Positions 1-9,082 of a stretch of DNA of 64,000 nt are shown one piece after another. The stretch lies in contig VSOA01000001.1 in the NCBI GenBank assembly GCA_009774585.1, forward strand, positions 1 to 64,000, in the 5' to 3' direction. The first letter of the stretch is position 1, and every line of letters begins with the position of its first letter. Made by a program: the position numbers and the translations under genes. The notes under the pieces were generated by a model. That model saw only the letters and a list, made by a program, of their open reading frames with translations. It was not told where the DNA came from and did no database searches. This DNA is from Lachnospiraceae bacterium (GTDB lineage: Bacteria; Bacillota; Clostridia; Lachnospirales; Lachnospiraceae).

Positions 1-788
1 GTACCGAGGGGGAGAAGGTAAGACCGCATTGGGCGGATGGCGCTGCTGCGTATACGGTGAAGAAGTTCGGTGTAGTCAACAGATATGACTTGTCGAAAGA
101 GTTTCCGATTATGACGCTTCGTAAGACCGCTTTAAAGAGTGCGACGGATGAGATGCTGTGGATATGGCAGCGCAAATCTAATAATGTAAATGACCTGCAC
201 AGCCATATCTGGGATGAATGGGCGGATGAGGATGGTTCCATAGGTAAGGCGTACGGATACCAGATGGGAGTCAGGCATCAATATAAAGAAGGAATGATGG
301 ATCAGGTTGACAGAGTCATCTATGACTTAAAGAATAATCCTTTCAGCCGTCGTATTATGACGAATATCTATGTGCATCAGGATTTACATGAGATGAATCT
401 GTATCCTTGTGCGTACAGCATGACTTTCAATGTGACGCAGAAGAAGGGGCATGACAGGCTGACATTGAATGCCATATTAAACCAGCGTTCTCAGGACGTG
501 CTGACTGCCAACAATTGGAATGTTGTCCAGTATGCGGTATTAGTTCATATGCTGGCACAGGTATGTGATATGGAAGTGGGAGAATTGGTTCATGTGATTG
601 CGGACGCTCATATTTATGACAGACATATACCACTCATCAAGGAGTTGATTGAAAGACCCGTGTATGATGCGCCGACGTTTACTCTTAATCCGGACATTAA
701 GGACTTTTACGAGTTTACAAGAAATGACGTGAAGGTGGAGAATTATGTTACGGGGCCGCAGGTGGAGAATATTCCGGTGGCGATCTAG
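1..788 (+). CDS. thyA: Thymidylate synthase ThyA, 5' end outside window
   Basis: Converts dUMP to dTMP with methylene-tetrahydrofolate, giving dihydrofolate. The reading frame is open from base 3 and reads TEGEKVRPHWADGAAAYTVK before the first internal GTG at 57, so that GTG is not the start and the true start lies upstream of the window. The catalytic cysteine is in the PCAYS motif (codon 408-410). The FSRR phosphate-binding stretch and the C-terminal HIYDRH region are also present. Length and sequence resemble the Bacillus ThyA class rather than flavin-dependent ThyX. The next gene is dihydrofolate reductase, which recycles the dihydrofolate made here, so the pair is functionally linked. 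Confidence 0.95.
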   Translation, partial: TEGEKVRPHWADGAAAYTVKKFGVVNRYDLSKEFPIMTLRKTALKSATDEMLWIWQRKSNNVNDLHSHIWDEWADEDGSIGKAYGYQMGVRHQYKEGMMDQVDRVIYDLKNNPFSRRIMTNIYVHQDLHEMNLYPCAYSMTFNVTQKKGHDRLTLNAILNQRSQDVLTANNWNVVQYAVLVHMLAQVCDMEVGELVHVIADAHIYDRHIPLIKELIERPVYDAPTFTLNPDIKDFYEFTRNDVKVENYVTGPQVENIPVAI

Positions 789-881
789 GCATTTGATGGA
801 TGTGTTATGTAAACCGAATCGGAGCAACGTGTGAAGATTGATAGAGGAAGTATATCGAAAGGATATATAGGGAGGATTCAT

Positions 882-1373
882 ATGAACTTATTCGTGGCAG
901 TAGATAATAATTGGGCAATCGGCTATAAGAACAGCCTGCTCGTCAGTATTCCGGCAGACCACAAATTTTTCCGTCAGGAGACAACAGGTAAGGTGGTGGT
1001 GCTTGGCAGGAAAACGCTGGAGACATTCCCGCAGGGGATGCCGCTAAAGAACCGGACGAATATCATTCTGTCCACCAATCCGGATTACCATGTGAAGGAT
1101 GCCGTCATCGTACACAGCAAGGAGGAACTTTTGGAGAAGCTTAAGGACTATCCAACAGAGGATGTCTATATCATCGGCGGCGAAAGTGTATACCGTATGA
1201 TGCTGCCCTATTGTGATGTGGCGCATGTGACGAAGATTGACCATGAGTATGAAGCCGACGCATATTTTCCGAATCTGGACGAGTGCGGGGAGTGGGAGAT
1301 TACGGCAGACAGCGAGGAGCAGACATATTTCGATATTGCGTACGAGTTTGTGAAGTATGAACGCAGGAAATAA
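882..1373 (+). CDS. folA: Dihydrofolate reductase
   Basis: NADPH-dependent reduction of dihydrofolate to tetrahydrofolate. The 163-aa product begins MNLFVAVDNNWAIG and shows the family landmarks: AIG near the N-terminus, the acidic substrate-binding residue in IPADHKFF, VVLGRKTLE for NADPH binding, and YIIGGESVY. The start at 882 is preceded by GGAGG at 871-875. A longer in-frame start at 831 has no comparable ribosome site and would add residues ahead of the conserved first beta strand. It lies 94 bases after thyA, so they are probably cotranscribed. Confidence 0.95.
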   Translation: MNLFVAVDNNWAIGYKNSLLVSIPADHKFFRQETTGKVVVLGRKTLETFPQGMPLKNRTNIILSTNPDYHVKDAVIVHSKEELLEKLKDYPTEDVYIIGGESVYRMMLPYCDVAHVTKIDHEYEADAYFPNLDECGEWEITADSEEQTYFDIAYEFVKYERRK

Positions 1374-1386
1374 GGAAGGGAATACT

Positions 1387-1443
1387 GTGAAAAATATATT
1401 TTTCACAGGCTGATTTGTGCTTGTGCCCAAATTCACAGGCTGA
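1387..1443. repeat. Intergenic palindrome plus 12-bp direct repeats
   Basis: A perfect 20-base palindrome (GTGAAAAATATATTTTTCAC, 1387-1406) is followed by TTCACAGGCTGA at 1402-1413 and again at 1432-1443. Part of it (TTTTTCACA ... GATTTGTGC, 1399-1420) recurs at 29516-29538, so this looks like a dispersed intergenic element. It could act as a bidirectional transcription stop or as a small structured RNA. The role is inferred only. Confidence 0.5.
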
Positions 1444-1462
1444 GCAAGAATGGGAGATTATT

Positions 1463-3457
1463 ATGGGGAACGAAACTGAACGTGCAACGGTATCAAACAA
1501 GGTGGAGCAGGTTTCTACGCTGCTTCAGGCGAAAGAGGAGCTTGAACGAAAGAACGTGGAATTGGAGGAGGCAATCAATGCCGCCAAGAAAGCGGACAGC
1601 GCCAGAGATATTTTTCTAGCGAATATGTCTCATGAACTGCGGACACCGATCAATACGATTCTTGGATTGAATGAATTGATTATCCGGGAGAGTCAGGATG
1701 AAGCGATTAAGGAGTACGCGCTGGATATCAGACAGGCGGGTAATATTCTTCTCACGTTAGTCAGTGATATTCTGGACTTCACGAAGCTGGAAGCGGGACA
1801 GATGAGTCTGATGGAGGGAATCTATGACGTCAGTTCGCTGCTGAATGATCTGATCAACGGTATTTCTTTGCAGCTTCGCAAGAAGAAGCTGGAACTGGAA
1901 CTGGATATCGCGAAAGATATTCCGTATAAGCTGTCGGGTGATGAGATTCATATCAGACAAGTTATTTCCAATCTGCTGTCCAATGCCGTGAAGTATACAG
2001 AGAATGGCAAAATCACTATGCATTTGGGCTGGAAGCAGGTCTCGGAGGACGAGATCAAACTGGATATCTGTGTGAAAGATACGGGAGCCGGCATCAAAAA
2101 GTCGGATTTGCCAAAGCTGTTTGGCGTGTTCCAGAGGATGGATACCACAGTCCGAAGTAAGAAAGACCGGACCGGACTCGGGCTTGCCATCACAAATCGT
2201 TTGGTGGAGATGATGGGCGGCAAGCTGGAAGTGCAGAGTACATACGGTAAAGGTTCAACATTTTCCTTTGATATTGTGCAGAAAGTCGTAGACGATAAAC
2301 CCTTGGGAGATTTTGAGAAGCAGTACAACGAGAGTCTGCACAGCACTGAGAATTACAGTCAGAAATTTATTGCGCCGATGGGAAGAATTTTGATTGTCGA
2401 TGATAATGCGATGAATCTGGCAGTGGCGCAGGGACTGCTCAAGCAGACCAGATTGCAGGTTGACGTGGCTGGTAGCGGTGAGGAGTGCATGGAACTGATT
2501 AAGCGCAAAACATACCATTTAATTTGTATGGACCATATGATGCCCGTTATGGATGGTGTGGAGACGCTGCACGCAATCAGGGCGCAGGCAGGTAATCCGT
2601 CGGCGGATATTCCGGTGATTGCGCTGACGGCAAATGCGGTGGCGGGCGCCAAAGAGTTTTATCTTAACGAGGGCTTTCAGGATTATCTGACAAAGCCTAT
2701 TGATGCGGATAAATTTGAAAATATGCTGATCGAGTATCTTCCTGATAATGTGGTATATCTGACGCAGTCGCAGAATATGGAGAGAGATTATGAGCGGGAA
2801 GCGGCGGAGATGGCGTTGGATATCAAAGAAAGCCAGCTCTATGTGATGGGATTCAATATTCGCAACGGACTCAAATATATGGGTGGAGATAAAGCGCTTT
2901 ACAGCAAGGTACTCCATGATTTCCATTCTATTTTGCAGGAGAAGGAGGAGGCGCTTCGGGATTTCTTAAAGAAGGGAGATATGCCGGGGTATGCGATTAT
3001 TGTTCACTCGTTAAAAGGCAATGCGCGCAACGTTGGCGCTGACGGTCTTGCCGATGAGGCGTTTGAACTGGAAAAGATGAGTAAGGCTGGGCGTCTGGAG
3101 GATGTGGAGGTCCGCTCACCGATTCTATTTAATATGATGAAAAATATGCGCACCAGTCTGAAGGTGTATTTGGATCAGGAAGCGGAAGCCAATGCGGAGG
3201 CGAAAGCGAAAGAAGCGGGCATAGAGGTGAAGGAGAACGAAGTTCTGACGATTACGGAAGACGACTGGAAGAAAGCGCTCAGAGAACTTGCAGGGCGGCT
3301 TGATGATTTCGATGGTGACAGCGTTAATGAGAAGATTGCGGAACTTAAGAAATATGACAGACCGGAGTCAGATAAGAAGATGCTTCGTCTGTGCGAGAAA
3401 GCGGTAAAGGACTATGCTTATGACATTGCGCTGGAAGTGGTTAATGCGGTGTTGTAA
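1463..3457 (+). CDS. Soluble hybrid sensor histidine kinase with receiver and HPt domains
   Basis: A 664-aa multidomain phosphorelay protein. Domains in order: a coiled coil (about residues 10-45); HisKA with the H-box SHELRTP (His57); HATPase with N-box NLLSNAVKY, DTGAGI and GLGLAI; a receiver with phospho-acceptor Asp357 in CMDHMMPVMDG and Lys in LTKPID; and a C-terminal HPt domain with HSLKG (His515). No transmembrane or periplasmic sensor region is visible, so it probably acts in the cytoplasm, either sensing through partners or taking input through the coiled coil. The start at 1463 has GGAG 7 bases upstream. No dedicated output regulator lies next to it. Confidence 0.9.
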   Translation: MGNETERATVSNKVEQVSTLLQAKEELERKNVELEEAINAAKKADSARDIFLANMSHELRTPINTILGLNELIIRESQDEAIKEYALDIRQAGNILLTLVSDILDFTKLEAGQMSLMEGIYDVSSLLNDLINGISLQLRKKKLELELDIAKDIPYKLSGDEIHIRQVISNLLSNAVKYTENGKITMHLGWKQVSEDEIKLDICVKDTGAGIKKSDLPKLFGVFQRMDTTVRSKKDRTGLGLAITNRLVEMMGGKLEVQSTYGKGSTFSFDIVQKVVDDKPLGDFEKQYNESLHSTENYSQKFIAPMGRILIVDDNAMNLAVAQGLLKQTRLQVDVAGSGEECMELIKRKTYHLICMDHMMPVMDGVETLHAIRAQAGNPSADIPVIALTANAVAGAKEFYLNEGFQDYLTKPIDADKFENMLIEYLPDNVVYLTQSQNMERDYEREAAEMALDIKESQLYVMGFNIRNGLKYMGGDKALYSKVLHDFHSILQEKEEALRDFLKKGDMPGYAIIVHSLKGNARNVGADGLADEAFELEKMSKAGRLEDVEVRSPILFNMMKNMRTSLKVYLDQEAEANAEAKAKEAGIEVKENEVLTITEDDWKKALRELAGRLDDFDGDSVNEKIAELKKYDRPESDKKMLRLCEKAVKDYAYDIALEVVNAVL

Positions 3458-3540
3458 TATGATGTGATGTGTCGGTGGAATGGGAAGAAGTTGCTTGTTT
3501 ATGAGGTTAGATTTAAGAAGCGGAGCGATCGAATCCTATC

Positions 3541-3568
3541 TTGACTTTTGAGGATAAAGGTATAATAT
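3541..3568 (+). promoter_or_regulatory. Putative sigmaA promoter for ilvE
   Basis: TTGACT at 3541-3546 is followed by TATAAT at 3561-3566 (14-base spacer) or the overlapping TAATAT at 3563-3568 (16-base spacer). Spacing is short for the first reading. It lies about 50 bases before the ilvE start. Confidence 0.45.
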
Positions 3569-3616
3569 AAATAAAGAATATCAGCGTTGCACTTTGAGAA
3601 AAGGAGTGAGGAGAAG

Positions 3617-4642
3617 ATGGAGAAAAAGAACATTGACTGGGCAAATCTTGGTTTCGGCTATCAGGAGACAGATAAGAGATTTGTGGCTAACTATAAGGAT
3701 GGAGCATGGGATGAAGGCGCGCTTGTATCCGATGCAAACGTTGTGATCAATGAGTGCGCAGGAGTACTGCAGTATGCGCAGACATGTTTTGAGGGAATGA
3801 AGGCGTATACAACAGAAGATGGACATATCGTAACTTTCCGCCCGGATTTGAATGCACAGCGTATGGAAGACAGCTGCAAAAGGCTGGAAATGCCGGTATT
3901 TCCCAAGGAGCGTTTCGTGCAGGCAGTGACTGACACGGTTGCGGCAAATGAAGCCTATGTGCCGCCTTACGGTTCCGGCGCTACATTATATATCCGTCCG
4001 TATATGTTTGCCAGTTCTTCAGTAATCGGTGTAAAACCGGCGGACGAATATCAATTCAGAGTGTTTACGACACCGGTAGGTCCTTACTTCAAGGGCGGCG
4101 TGAAGCCGCTGACCATCAAAGTGAGCGATTTTGACAGAGCAGCGCCGCACGGCACAGGTCATATCAAAGCCGGGCTCAATTATGCCATGAGTCTGCATGC
4201 TATCATGACGGCGCATGCGGAAGGATATGACGAGAACATGTATCTGGATGCGGCGACCAGAACGAATGTGGAGGAGACAGGCGGTGCGAACTTCCTGTTT
4301 GTGACGAAGGATAATAAGGTAGTAACGCCGAAGTCGGACAGCATTCTTCCGTCCATTACAAGACGTTCTCTGATGGTGGTAGCCAAAGATTACCTCGGTC
4401 TGGAAGTTGAAGAGAGAGAAATTTCCTTGGAAGAAGTAAAAGAGTTTGCGGAGTGCGGGCTGTGCGGAACGGCGGCGGTAATCTCTCCGGTAGGCAAGAT
4501 TGTTGATCATGGTAAAGAGATTGCGCTTCCCAGCGGTATGAGCGAGATGGGACCGATTACCAAGAAACTGTATGATACATTGACGGGCATCCAGATGGGG
4601 CGCATTGAGGCGCCTGAAGGCTGGATTCATGTGATTAAGTAG
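3617..4642 (+). CDS. ilvE: Branched-chain amino acid aminotransferase
   Basis: PLP enzyme (fold type IV, class II BCAT) that interconverts branched-chain 2-oxo acids and leucine, isoleucine or valine. The 341-aa length is normal. The PLP lysine is in GTGHIKAGLNYA (Lys184), and the C-terminal CGTAAVISPVG loop is typical of the family. The start at 3617 is preceded by purine-rich AAGGAGTGAGGAG; an in-frame start at 3587 would lie upstream of this site. It stands alone: its own promoter-like sequence lies upstream and a strong terminator follows. Confidence 0.93.
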   Translation: MEKKNIDWANLGFGYQETDKRFVANYKDGAWDEGALVSDANVVINECAGVLQYAQTCFEGMKAYTTEDGHIVTFRPDLNAQRMEDSCKRLEMPVFPKERFVQAVTDTVAANEAYVPPYGSGATLYIRPYMFASSSVIGVKPADEYQFRVFTTPVGPYFKGGVKPLTIKVSDFDRAAPHGTGHIKAGLNYAMSLHAIMTAHAEGYDENMYLDAATRTNVEETGGANFLFVTKDNKVVTPKSDSILPSITRRSLMVVAKDYLGLEVEEREISLEEVKEFAECGLCGTAAVISPVGKIVDHGKEIALPSGMSEMGPITKKLYDTLTGIQMGRIEAPEGWIHVIK

Positions 4643-4667
4643 TTTTCATATCAAGTTAGAGGCGAGA

Positions 4668-4713
4668 GGGATTAGGTTGAAATGCCTGAGGCATGCAATT
4701 TAATCCCTTTTTT
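4668..4713 (+). terminator. Rho-independent terminator after ilvE
   Basis: A long imperfect hairpin: GGGATTAGGTTGAAATGCC pairs with GGCATGCAATTTAATCCC and is followed by TTTTTT (4708-4713). Confidence 0.8.
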
Positions 4714-4740
4714 AGCACAAATTATTATACGGAGGCAGTA

Positions 4741-5499
4741 ATGAATATGACGATTCGGCAAACCTATCCATATCTGTATGAGACGCATCTGCATACTTCA
4801 GAATCAAGCGCTTGTGCAAGATGTACGGGCAGTGAGATGGCAAGGGCATGTAAAGAATACGGTTACAGCGGTATTTTTGTGACAGACCATAATTGGGGTG
4901 GGAATACGGCTATCGACAGAACACTGGAATGGGAAGAGTGGGTGCATGCTTTCTCATTGGGGTACGAACACGCCAAAGTGGAAGGAGACCGGATTGGACT
5001 CGATGTTTTCTTTGGATATGAGGCCGGCTATCAGGGAACGGAATTTCTGATTTATGGAATTAATCCTGAGTGGATGCTGCATACGCCACAGATTCTTGAG
5101 GCTTCCGTGGAGGAACAGTACCGGCTTGTGCATGCGGCAGGAGGCATGGTGATACATGCACATCCGTTCAGAGAGGAATCTTATATCCCTAAGATACGTT
5201 TGTATCCGGAGTGGGTAGACGGCGTGGAAGCTGTTAATGCGACGCATTCCAACTCAGGAAGCGGAGGACATAACAATCCCCTGTTCGATGAGAAAGCGGT
5301 CGAATATGCCATGGAGCATAGGCTGCCGATGTGCGCAGGCTCAGATATTCATGGAACACATCTGCTTGGTGGCGGCATTGCTTTCAGGAGAAGGCTGACG
5401 TCGGCGAAAGATTATATCCATGCGATTCTCGCAGGAGAGGATTATGTGTTGACGAATGGGGAATCGTGGTATGATAAATCAGGAAAGCTCATACAATAA
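4741..5499 (+). CDS. PHP-domain metal-dependent phosphoesterase
   Basis: A 252-aa PHP (polymerase and histidinol phosphatase) domain protein, probably hydrolysing a phosphoester with a multinuclear metal centre. Metal-ligand motifs are clear: THLHTSESS near the N-terminus, VTDHN, a central HAHPF, and GSDIH near the C-terminus. GGAGG at 4731-4735 sits 5 bases before ATG 4741; the frame is open upstream into the terminator, so the longer version is unlikely. The substrate cannot be told. The next gene starts 22 bases later, so the two are probably cotranscribed. Confidence 0.85.
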   Translation: MNMTIRQTYPYLYETHLHTSESSACARCTGSEMARACKEYGYSGIFVTDHNWGGNTAIDRTLEWEEWVHAFSLGYEHAKVEGDRIGLDVFFGYEAGYQGTEFLIYGINPEWMLHTPQILEASVEEQYRLVHAAGGMVIHAHPFREESYIPKIRLYPEWVDGVEAVNATHSNSGSGGHNNPLFDEKAVEYAMEHRLPMCAGSDIHGTHLLGGGIAFRRRLTSAKDYIHAILAGEDYVLTNGESWYDKSGKLIQ

Positions 5500-5521
5500 G
5501 ATAGAAAAGGAATCAAGATAT

Positions 5522-6592
5522 ATGATTGTGAGAGTGTGGAAAAAGTTTGCAGGGCTGTTACTGGCAGCAGGCATAACCGTTATGAGTGTGACAGGCTGCG
5601 GAGATGGTAATAATATCGGCACCAAAGTAGTGCTTACTACAGGATTTGAGAAGGACGAAGTATTCCGGATTGAGACAAGCACATGTTCTCTTCCGGAGAT
5701 TATGGTGTATCTTACGAATATCCAGAACAGATATGAGAGCGTATACGGGACTGAGATATGGAACACGAATGTAGACGGTGTGACATTTGAGCAGAATGTC
5801 AAGGATATCGCGCTGGCCCAGATCGCGCGTATCAAGACGATGAATCTGATGGCAGGACGCTATGAAGTAGAACTTAGCGACGAGGAGAAAGTGCAGGTAG
5901 AAAACGCGGCAAGTGCTTATTACGGTTCGCTCAATGAGACCGAGATTGAGAAAATGGGCGTCTCGGAAAAAACGATCAGCGAGTTGTATAAGGAGTTTGC
6001 ACTGGCAGAAAAGGTATATCAGTATACGATCAAAGATATTAATCCTGAAATCAGTGACGATGAAGCCCGAACGATTACCGTACAGCATATTTTGATTAAG
6101 ACATATGCGCTTGACGGTACGGGAAAGAAGATAGAGTATACGGAGCAGGCGAAGCGAAATGCCTATAATGAGGCGTGTGAAGTGCTTGAAATGGCGAAAG
6201 AAGGAGAAGATTTCGATGAACTCATAAGACGCTACAGTGAGGACGATAAAGGCACATACTCTTTTGGCAAGGGAGAAATGGAGGAAGCTTTCGAGACGGC
6301 AGCCTTTAATCTCGGCAAAGATGAAATCAGCGAAATTGTGGAGACGGAGTTTGGATATCATATCATCAAATGCCTCAATACGTTTAACAAAGACGAGACA
6401 GACGCCAACAAGATTAAAATTGTAGACCAGAGAAGATCGGAGGCGTTCGGACAGGAGTATGACGCTTATGTGGCGACATTGACAAGAAACTTGAATGAGG
6501 AATTGTGGGACAGCGTAGGATTCATACACGATGAAAATGTGCATACGATGAGTTTCTTCGATGTGTATACAGAGTATTTTGGCGAAAAGTGA
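5522..6592 (+). CDS. PpiC/SurA-type peptidylprolyl isomerase lipoprotein (foldase)
   Basis: A 356-aa extracytoplasmic foldase of the PrsA/SurA type. It has a basic N-terminus (MIVRVWKK), a hydrophobic segment and a lipobox VTGC (Cys about residue 26), so it should be a membrane-anchored lipoprotein. A SurA-like helical N-domain is followed by the parvulin domain, from TVQHILIKTY through FGKGEMEEAFETAAF to FGYHIIKCLN. It likely helps fold exported proteins. Start 5522 is chosen because the signal peptide begins there; an upstream in-frame ATG at 5456 would overlap the previous gene and bury the signal sequence. Confidence 0.88.
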   Translation: MIVRVWKKFAGLLLAAGITVMSVTGCGDGNNIGTKVVLTTGFEKDEVFRIETSTCSLPEIMVYLTNIQNRYESVYGTEIWNTNVDGVTFEQNVKDIALAQIARIKTMNLMAGRYEVELSDEEKVQVENAASAYYGSLNETEIEKMGVSEKTISELYKEFALAEKVYQYTIKDINPEISDDEARTITVQHILIKTYALDGTGKKIEYTEQAKRNAYNEACEVLEMAKEGEDFDELIRRYSEDDKGTYSFGKGEMEEAFETAAFNLGKDEISEIVETEFGYHIIKCLNTFNKDETDANKIKIVDQRRSEAFGQEYDAYVATLTRNLNEELWDSVGFIHDENVHTMSFFDVYTEYFGEK

Positions 6593-6656
6593 TAGGAGTT
6601 TAGAAAAAGTTTAGAATTGCGCAAATGCGCATAAATTGGGAATAAAGCGATGATTA

Positions 6657-6683
6657 TTAGCACTCAATAGCATTGAGTGCTAA
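6657..6683. promoter_or_regulatory. CIRCE operator (HrcA binding site)
   Basis: A perfect inverted repeat TTAGCACTC-N9-GAGTGCTAA, identical to the CIRCE consensus recognised by the heat-shock repressor HrcA. It lies just upstream of the promoter-like sequence for htpG, about 105 bases before its start codon. Confidence 0.93.
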
Positions 6684-6690
6684 TTTTGTC

Positions 6691-6719
6691 TTGACTTCTT
6701 TTGGGGAGCGTATTAAACT
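6691..6719 (+). promoter_or_regulatory. Putative htpG promoter
   Basis: TTGACT (6691-6696), a 17-base spacer, and TAAACT (6714-6719). The CIRCE operator ends 7 bases upstream of the -35 box. Confidence 0.55.
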
Positions 6720-6789
6720 ATCCACTAGATGAGAAATCCCACGCGTAAGGGATTCATATAGGAAAAGAGAAGAAAGGAACGTGGTAAAA

Positions 6790-8958
6790 ATGGCAGCGAA
6801 ACATGGTAACTTATCAATTAACAGCGATAACATTTTTCCGATTATCAAGAAGTGGTTGTATTCTGACCATGACATCTTTTTTAGGGAATTGATTTCTAAC
6901 GGATGCGATGCGATCACGAAATTAAAGAAGCTGGATATGATGGGCGAATATGCCTTGGCGGATGATTATAAGGCGAAGATACAGGTGATCGTCAATCCGG
7001 AAGAGAAGACGCTTAAATTTATTGATAACGGTATCGGAATGACAGCGACGGAAGTGGAAGAGTATATTAATCAGATTGCTTTTTCAGGTGCGACGGATTT
7101 TATCGAGAAATACAAGGATAAGGCAAATGAAGATCAGATTATCGGACATTTCGGTCTGGGATTCTACTCTGCGTTCATGGTGGCGGACGAGGTGCATATT
7201 GACACTTTATCCTATCAGGATGGTGCGCAGGCTGTACATTGGGAATGTGACGGCGGCACCGAGTTTGATATGCAGGAAGGCGGCAGAACGGAAGTCGGTA
7301 CGGAGATTACGCTCTATATCAATGAAGACTGCTTAGAATTCTGTAATGAATATAAGGCGAAGGAAGTTATCAAGAAATATTGTTCTTTCATGCCGACGGA
7401 GATTTATATATCCAAGGCAAATAGTACGGATACCCAGACAATCAAGGCGGATGAAAAGCTGGATACCGATGAAGTGGTAGAGGAGATTAAGAAAGAGAAG
7501 GAAGAGGACGAGCAGAAATTAAAGATCAAGAAACGTCCGGAATTGCTCAATGAAACCCATCCTCTCTGGACGAAGCATCCCAATGAGTGTACCAAAGAGG
7601 AGTATCTTGAGTTTTACCGCAAGGTATTTCAGGATTACAAGGAGCCTCTGTTCTGGATTCACCTGAATATGGATTATCCTTTCAACATGAAGGGCATTCT
7701 CTACTTCCCGAAGATCAATATGGAGTATGAGTCTATCGAAGGTACGATCAAGTTATATAACAATCAGGTGTTTATTGCAGATAACATTAAGGAAGTCATT
7801 CCGGAGTTCCTGCTTCTGCTAAAGGGTGTGATCGACTGCCCGGACCTGCCGCTCAATGTATCGAGAAGCGCCTTGCAGAATGATGGATTTGTGAAGAAAA
7901 TCAGCGAGTACATTACAAAGAAAGTGGCGGATAAACTGTCCGGTATGTGTAAGACCGAGAAAGAGGAGTACGAGAAATACTGGGATGATATCAGTCCATT
8001 TATTAAGTTCGGCTGCTTAAAGGACGATAAGTTCTGCGAGAAGATGACGGATTACATTCTCTTCAAGAATCTGGACGGCGATTACATGACGTTGCCGGAG
8101 TGTCTGGAAGTCAATAAGATTGATCCCGATGAAGTGGGAGAATCATCAGACACAGACAAAGAGGCGTCTGCAGAAGGTGGCAAGACAACGGAAACAGCAG
8201 AGAGCGAGAATAATACAACGGAAGCTTCTGCAGTAGATGAGAATGGAGAGAAAGTGGAAGCCGAGGTCGTTGAGGAAGCCGAGAAGATGGACGGCGAAGT
8301 AGTCGATGAAAATGGTGATGCTGTCGAAGCGGAAGATGAGAAGAAAGAGAAAGTCATCTACTATGTGACAGACGAGAAGCAGCAGAGCCAGTATATCAAT
8401 ATGTTCAAAGCGGCTAAGATGGATGCGGTCGTGCTGACGCACAATATTGACCAGCCGTTCGTGTCACAGCTCGAGGCTAAGAACGAAGGCATTAAGTTCC
8501 AGAGAATCGATGCGGATCTGACGGATGTGTTTAAGTCGAAGACGTCCAAGAAAGCAGAGAAGGAGATGGAAGAGCAGGCTGAGGCAGTTGCCAAGCTGAT
8601 GAAGAAGGTTCTCAAGAAAGACGCGATCAAAGTAAAGATTGAGAAGTTGAAAAATAAGAAGATATCTTCCATGATCACATTGTCCGAAGAGACGCGCAGA
8701 ATGCAGGATATGATGAAGATGTATTCGATGCCGGGAATGGACATGGGTGCATTCGGCAAGGAAGGCGAGACGCTGATCCTGAACGCGAACCATCCGCTTG
8801 TACAGTATGTACTGGACAATCAGGAAGGCGAGAATGTGAAGATGATCTGCGAACAGCTTTATGATCTGGCATTGTTACAGCAGGCGCCGCTTGAGCCGGA
8901 GGCAATGACGAAGTTCGTGACAAGAAGCAATGATATTATGATGCTTCTGACGAAATAG
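6790..8958 (+). CDS. htpG: Chaperone HtpG (Hsp90 family)
   Basis: ATP-dependent cytosolic Hsp90 chaperone. The 722-aa product has the N-terminal GHKL ATPase landmarks: ELISNGCDAITKLK, DNGIGMT and GHFGLGFYSAF. The middle domain contains the catalytic arginine region PLNVSRSALQND. It is about 100 residues longer than E. coli HtpG (624 aa). Most of the excess is a Glu/Asp/Ala/Val-rich low-complexity insertion at about residues 447-520 (bases about 8130-8352), before VIYYVTDEKQQ. ATG 6790 is preferred over GTG 6781, which would sit only 2 bases from AAAGGA (6773-6778). Preceded by a CIRCE element, so HrcA control is expected. Confidence 0.95.
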   Translation: MAAKHGNLSINSDNIFPIIKKWLYSDHDIFFRELISNGCDAITKLKKLDMMGEYALADDYKAKIQVIVNPEEKTLKFIDNGIGMTATEVEEYINQIAFSGATDFIEKYKDKANEDQIIGHFGLGFYSAFMVADEVHIDTLSYQDGAQAVHWECDGGTEFDMQEGGRTEVGTEITLYINEDCLEFCNEYKAKEVIKKYCSFMPTEIYISKANSTDTQTIKADEKLDTDEVVEEIKKEKEEDEQKLKIKKRPELLNETHPLWTKHPNECTKEEYLEFYRKVFQDYKEPLFWIHLNMDYPFNMKGILYFPKINMEYESIEGTIKLYNNQVFIADNIKEVIPEFLLLLKGVIDCPDLPLNVSRSALQNDGFVKKISEYITKKVADKLSGMCKTEKEEYEKYWDDISPFIKFGCLKDDKFCEKMTDYILFKNLDGDYMTLPECLEVNKIDPDEVGESSDTDKEASAEGGKTTETAESENNTTEASAVDENGEKVEAEVVEEAEKMDGEVVDENGDAVEAEDEKKEKVIYYVTDEKQQSQYINMFKAAKMDAVVLTHNIDQPFVSQLEAKNEGIKFQRIDADLTDVFKSKTSKKAEKEMEEQAEAVAKLMKKVLKKDAIKVKIEKLKNKKISSMITLSEETRRMQDMMKMYSMPGMDMGAFGKEGETLILNANHPLVQYVLDNQEGENVKMICEQLYDLALLQQAPLEPEAMTKFVTRSNDIMMLLTK

Positions 8959-9002
8959 TGATAGACAGACTAGAATTTATGTAAACTAGTATAAAGTGAG
9001 AT

Positions 9003-9046
9003 AAAAAGGAATGAATTATGCTATGTGCGTGTTCATTCCTTTTTTA
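9003..9046 (+). terminator. Rho-independent terminator after htpG
   Basis: AAAAAGGAATGAA (9003-9015) pairs with TTCATTCCTTTTTT (about 9032-9045), ending in a T-run. Confidence 0.8.
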
Positions 9047-9082
9047 TATATTTGCATGAAACATTCACGCGGGACAATCGTC

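Noticed and set aside
3458..3616. T-box or leader regulation ahead of ilvE
   Set aside because: The GGTGG seen near 3472 lacks the rest of the T-box consensus and there is no specifier-stem or terminator/antiterminator pair.
5558..6544. Long minus-strand open frame (328 codons) opposite the foldase gene
   Set aside because: The + strand has clear signal peptide, lipobox and parvulin motifs; the antisense translation is hydrophobic/His-rich with no recognisable domain and no good ribosome site.
6615..6632. Short hairpin TGCGC-AAAT-GCGCA after the foldase gene as a terminator
   Set aside because: Only a 5-bp stem with no T-run.
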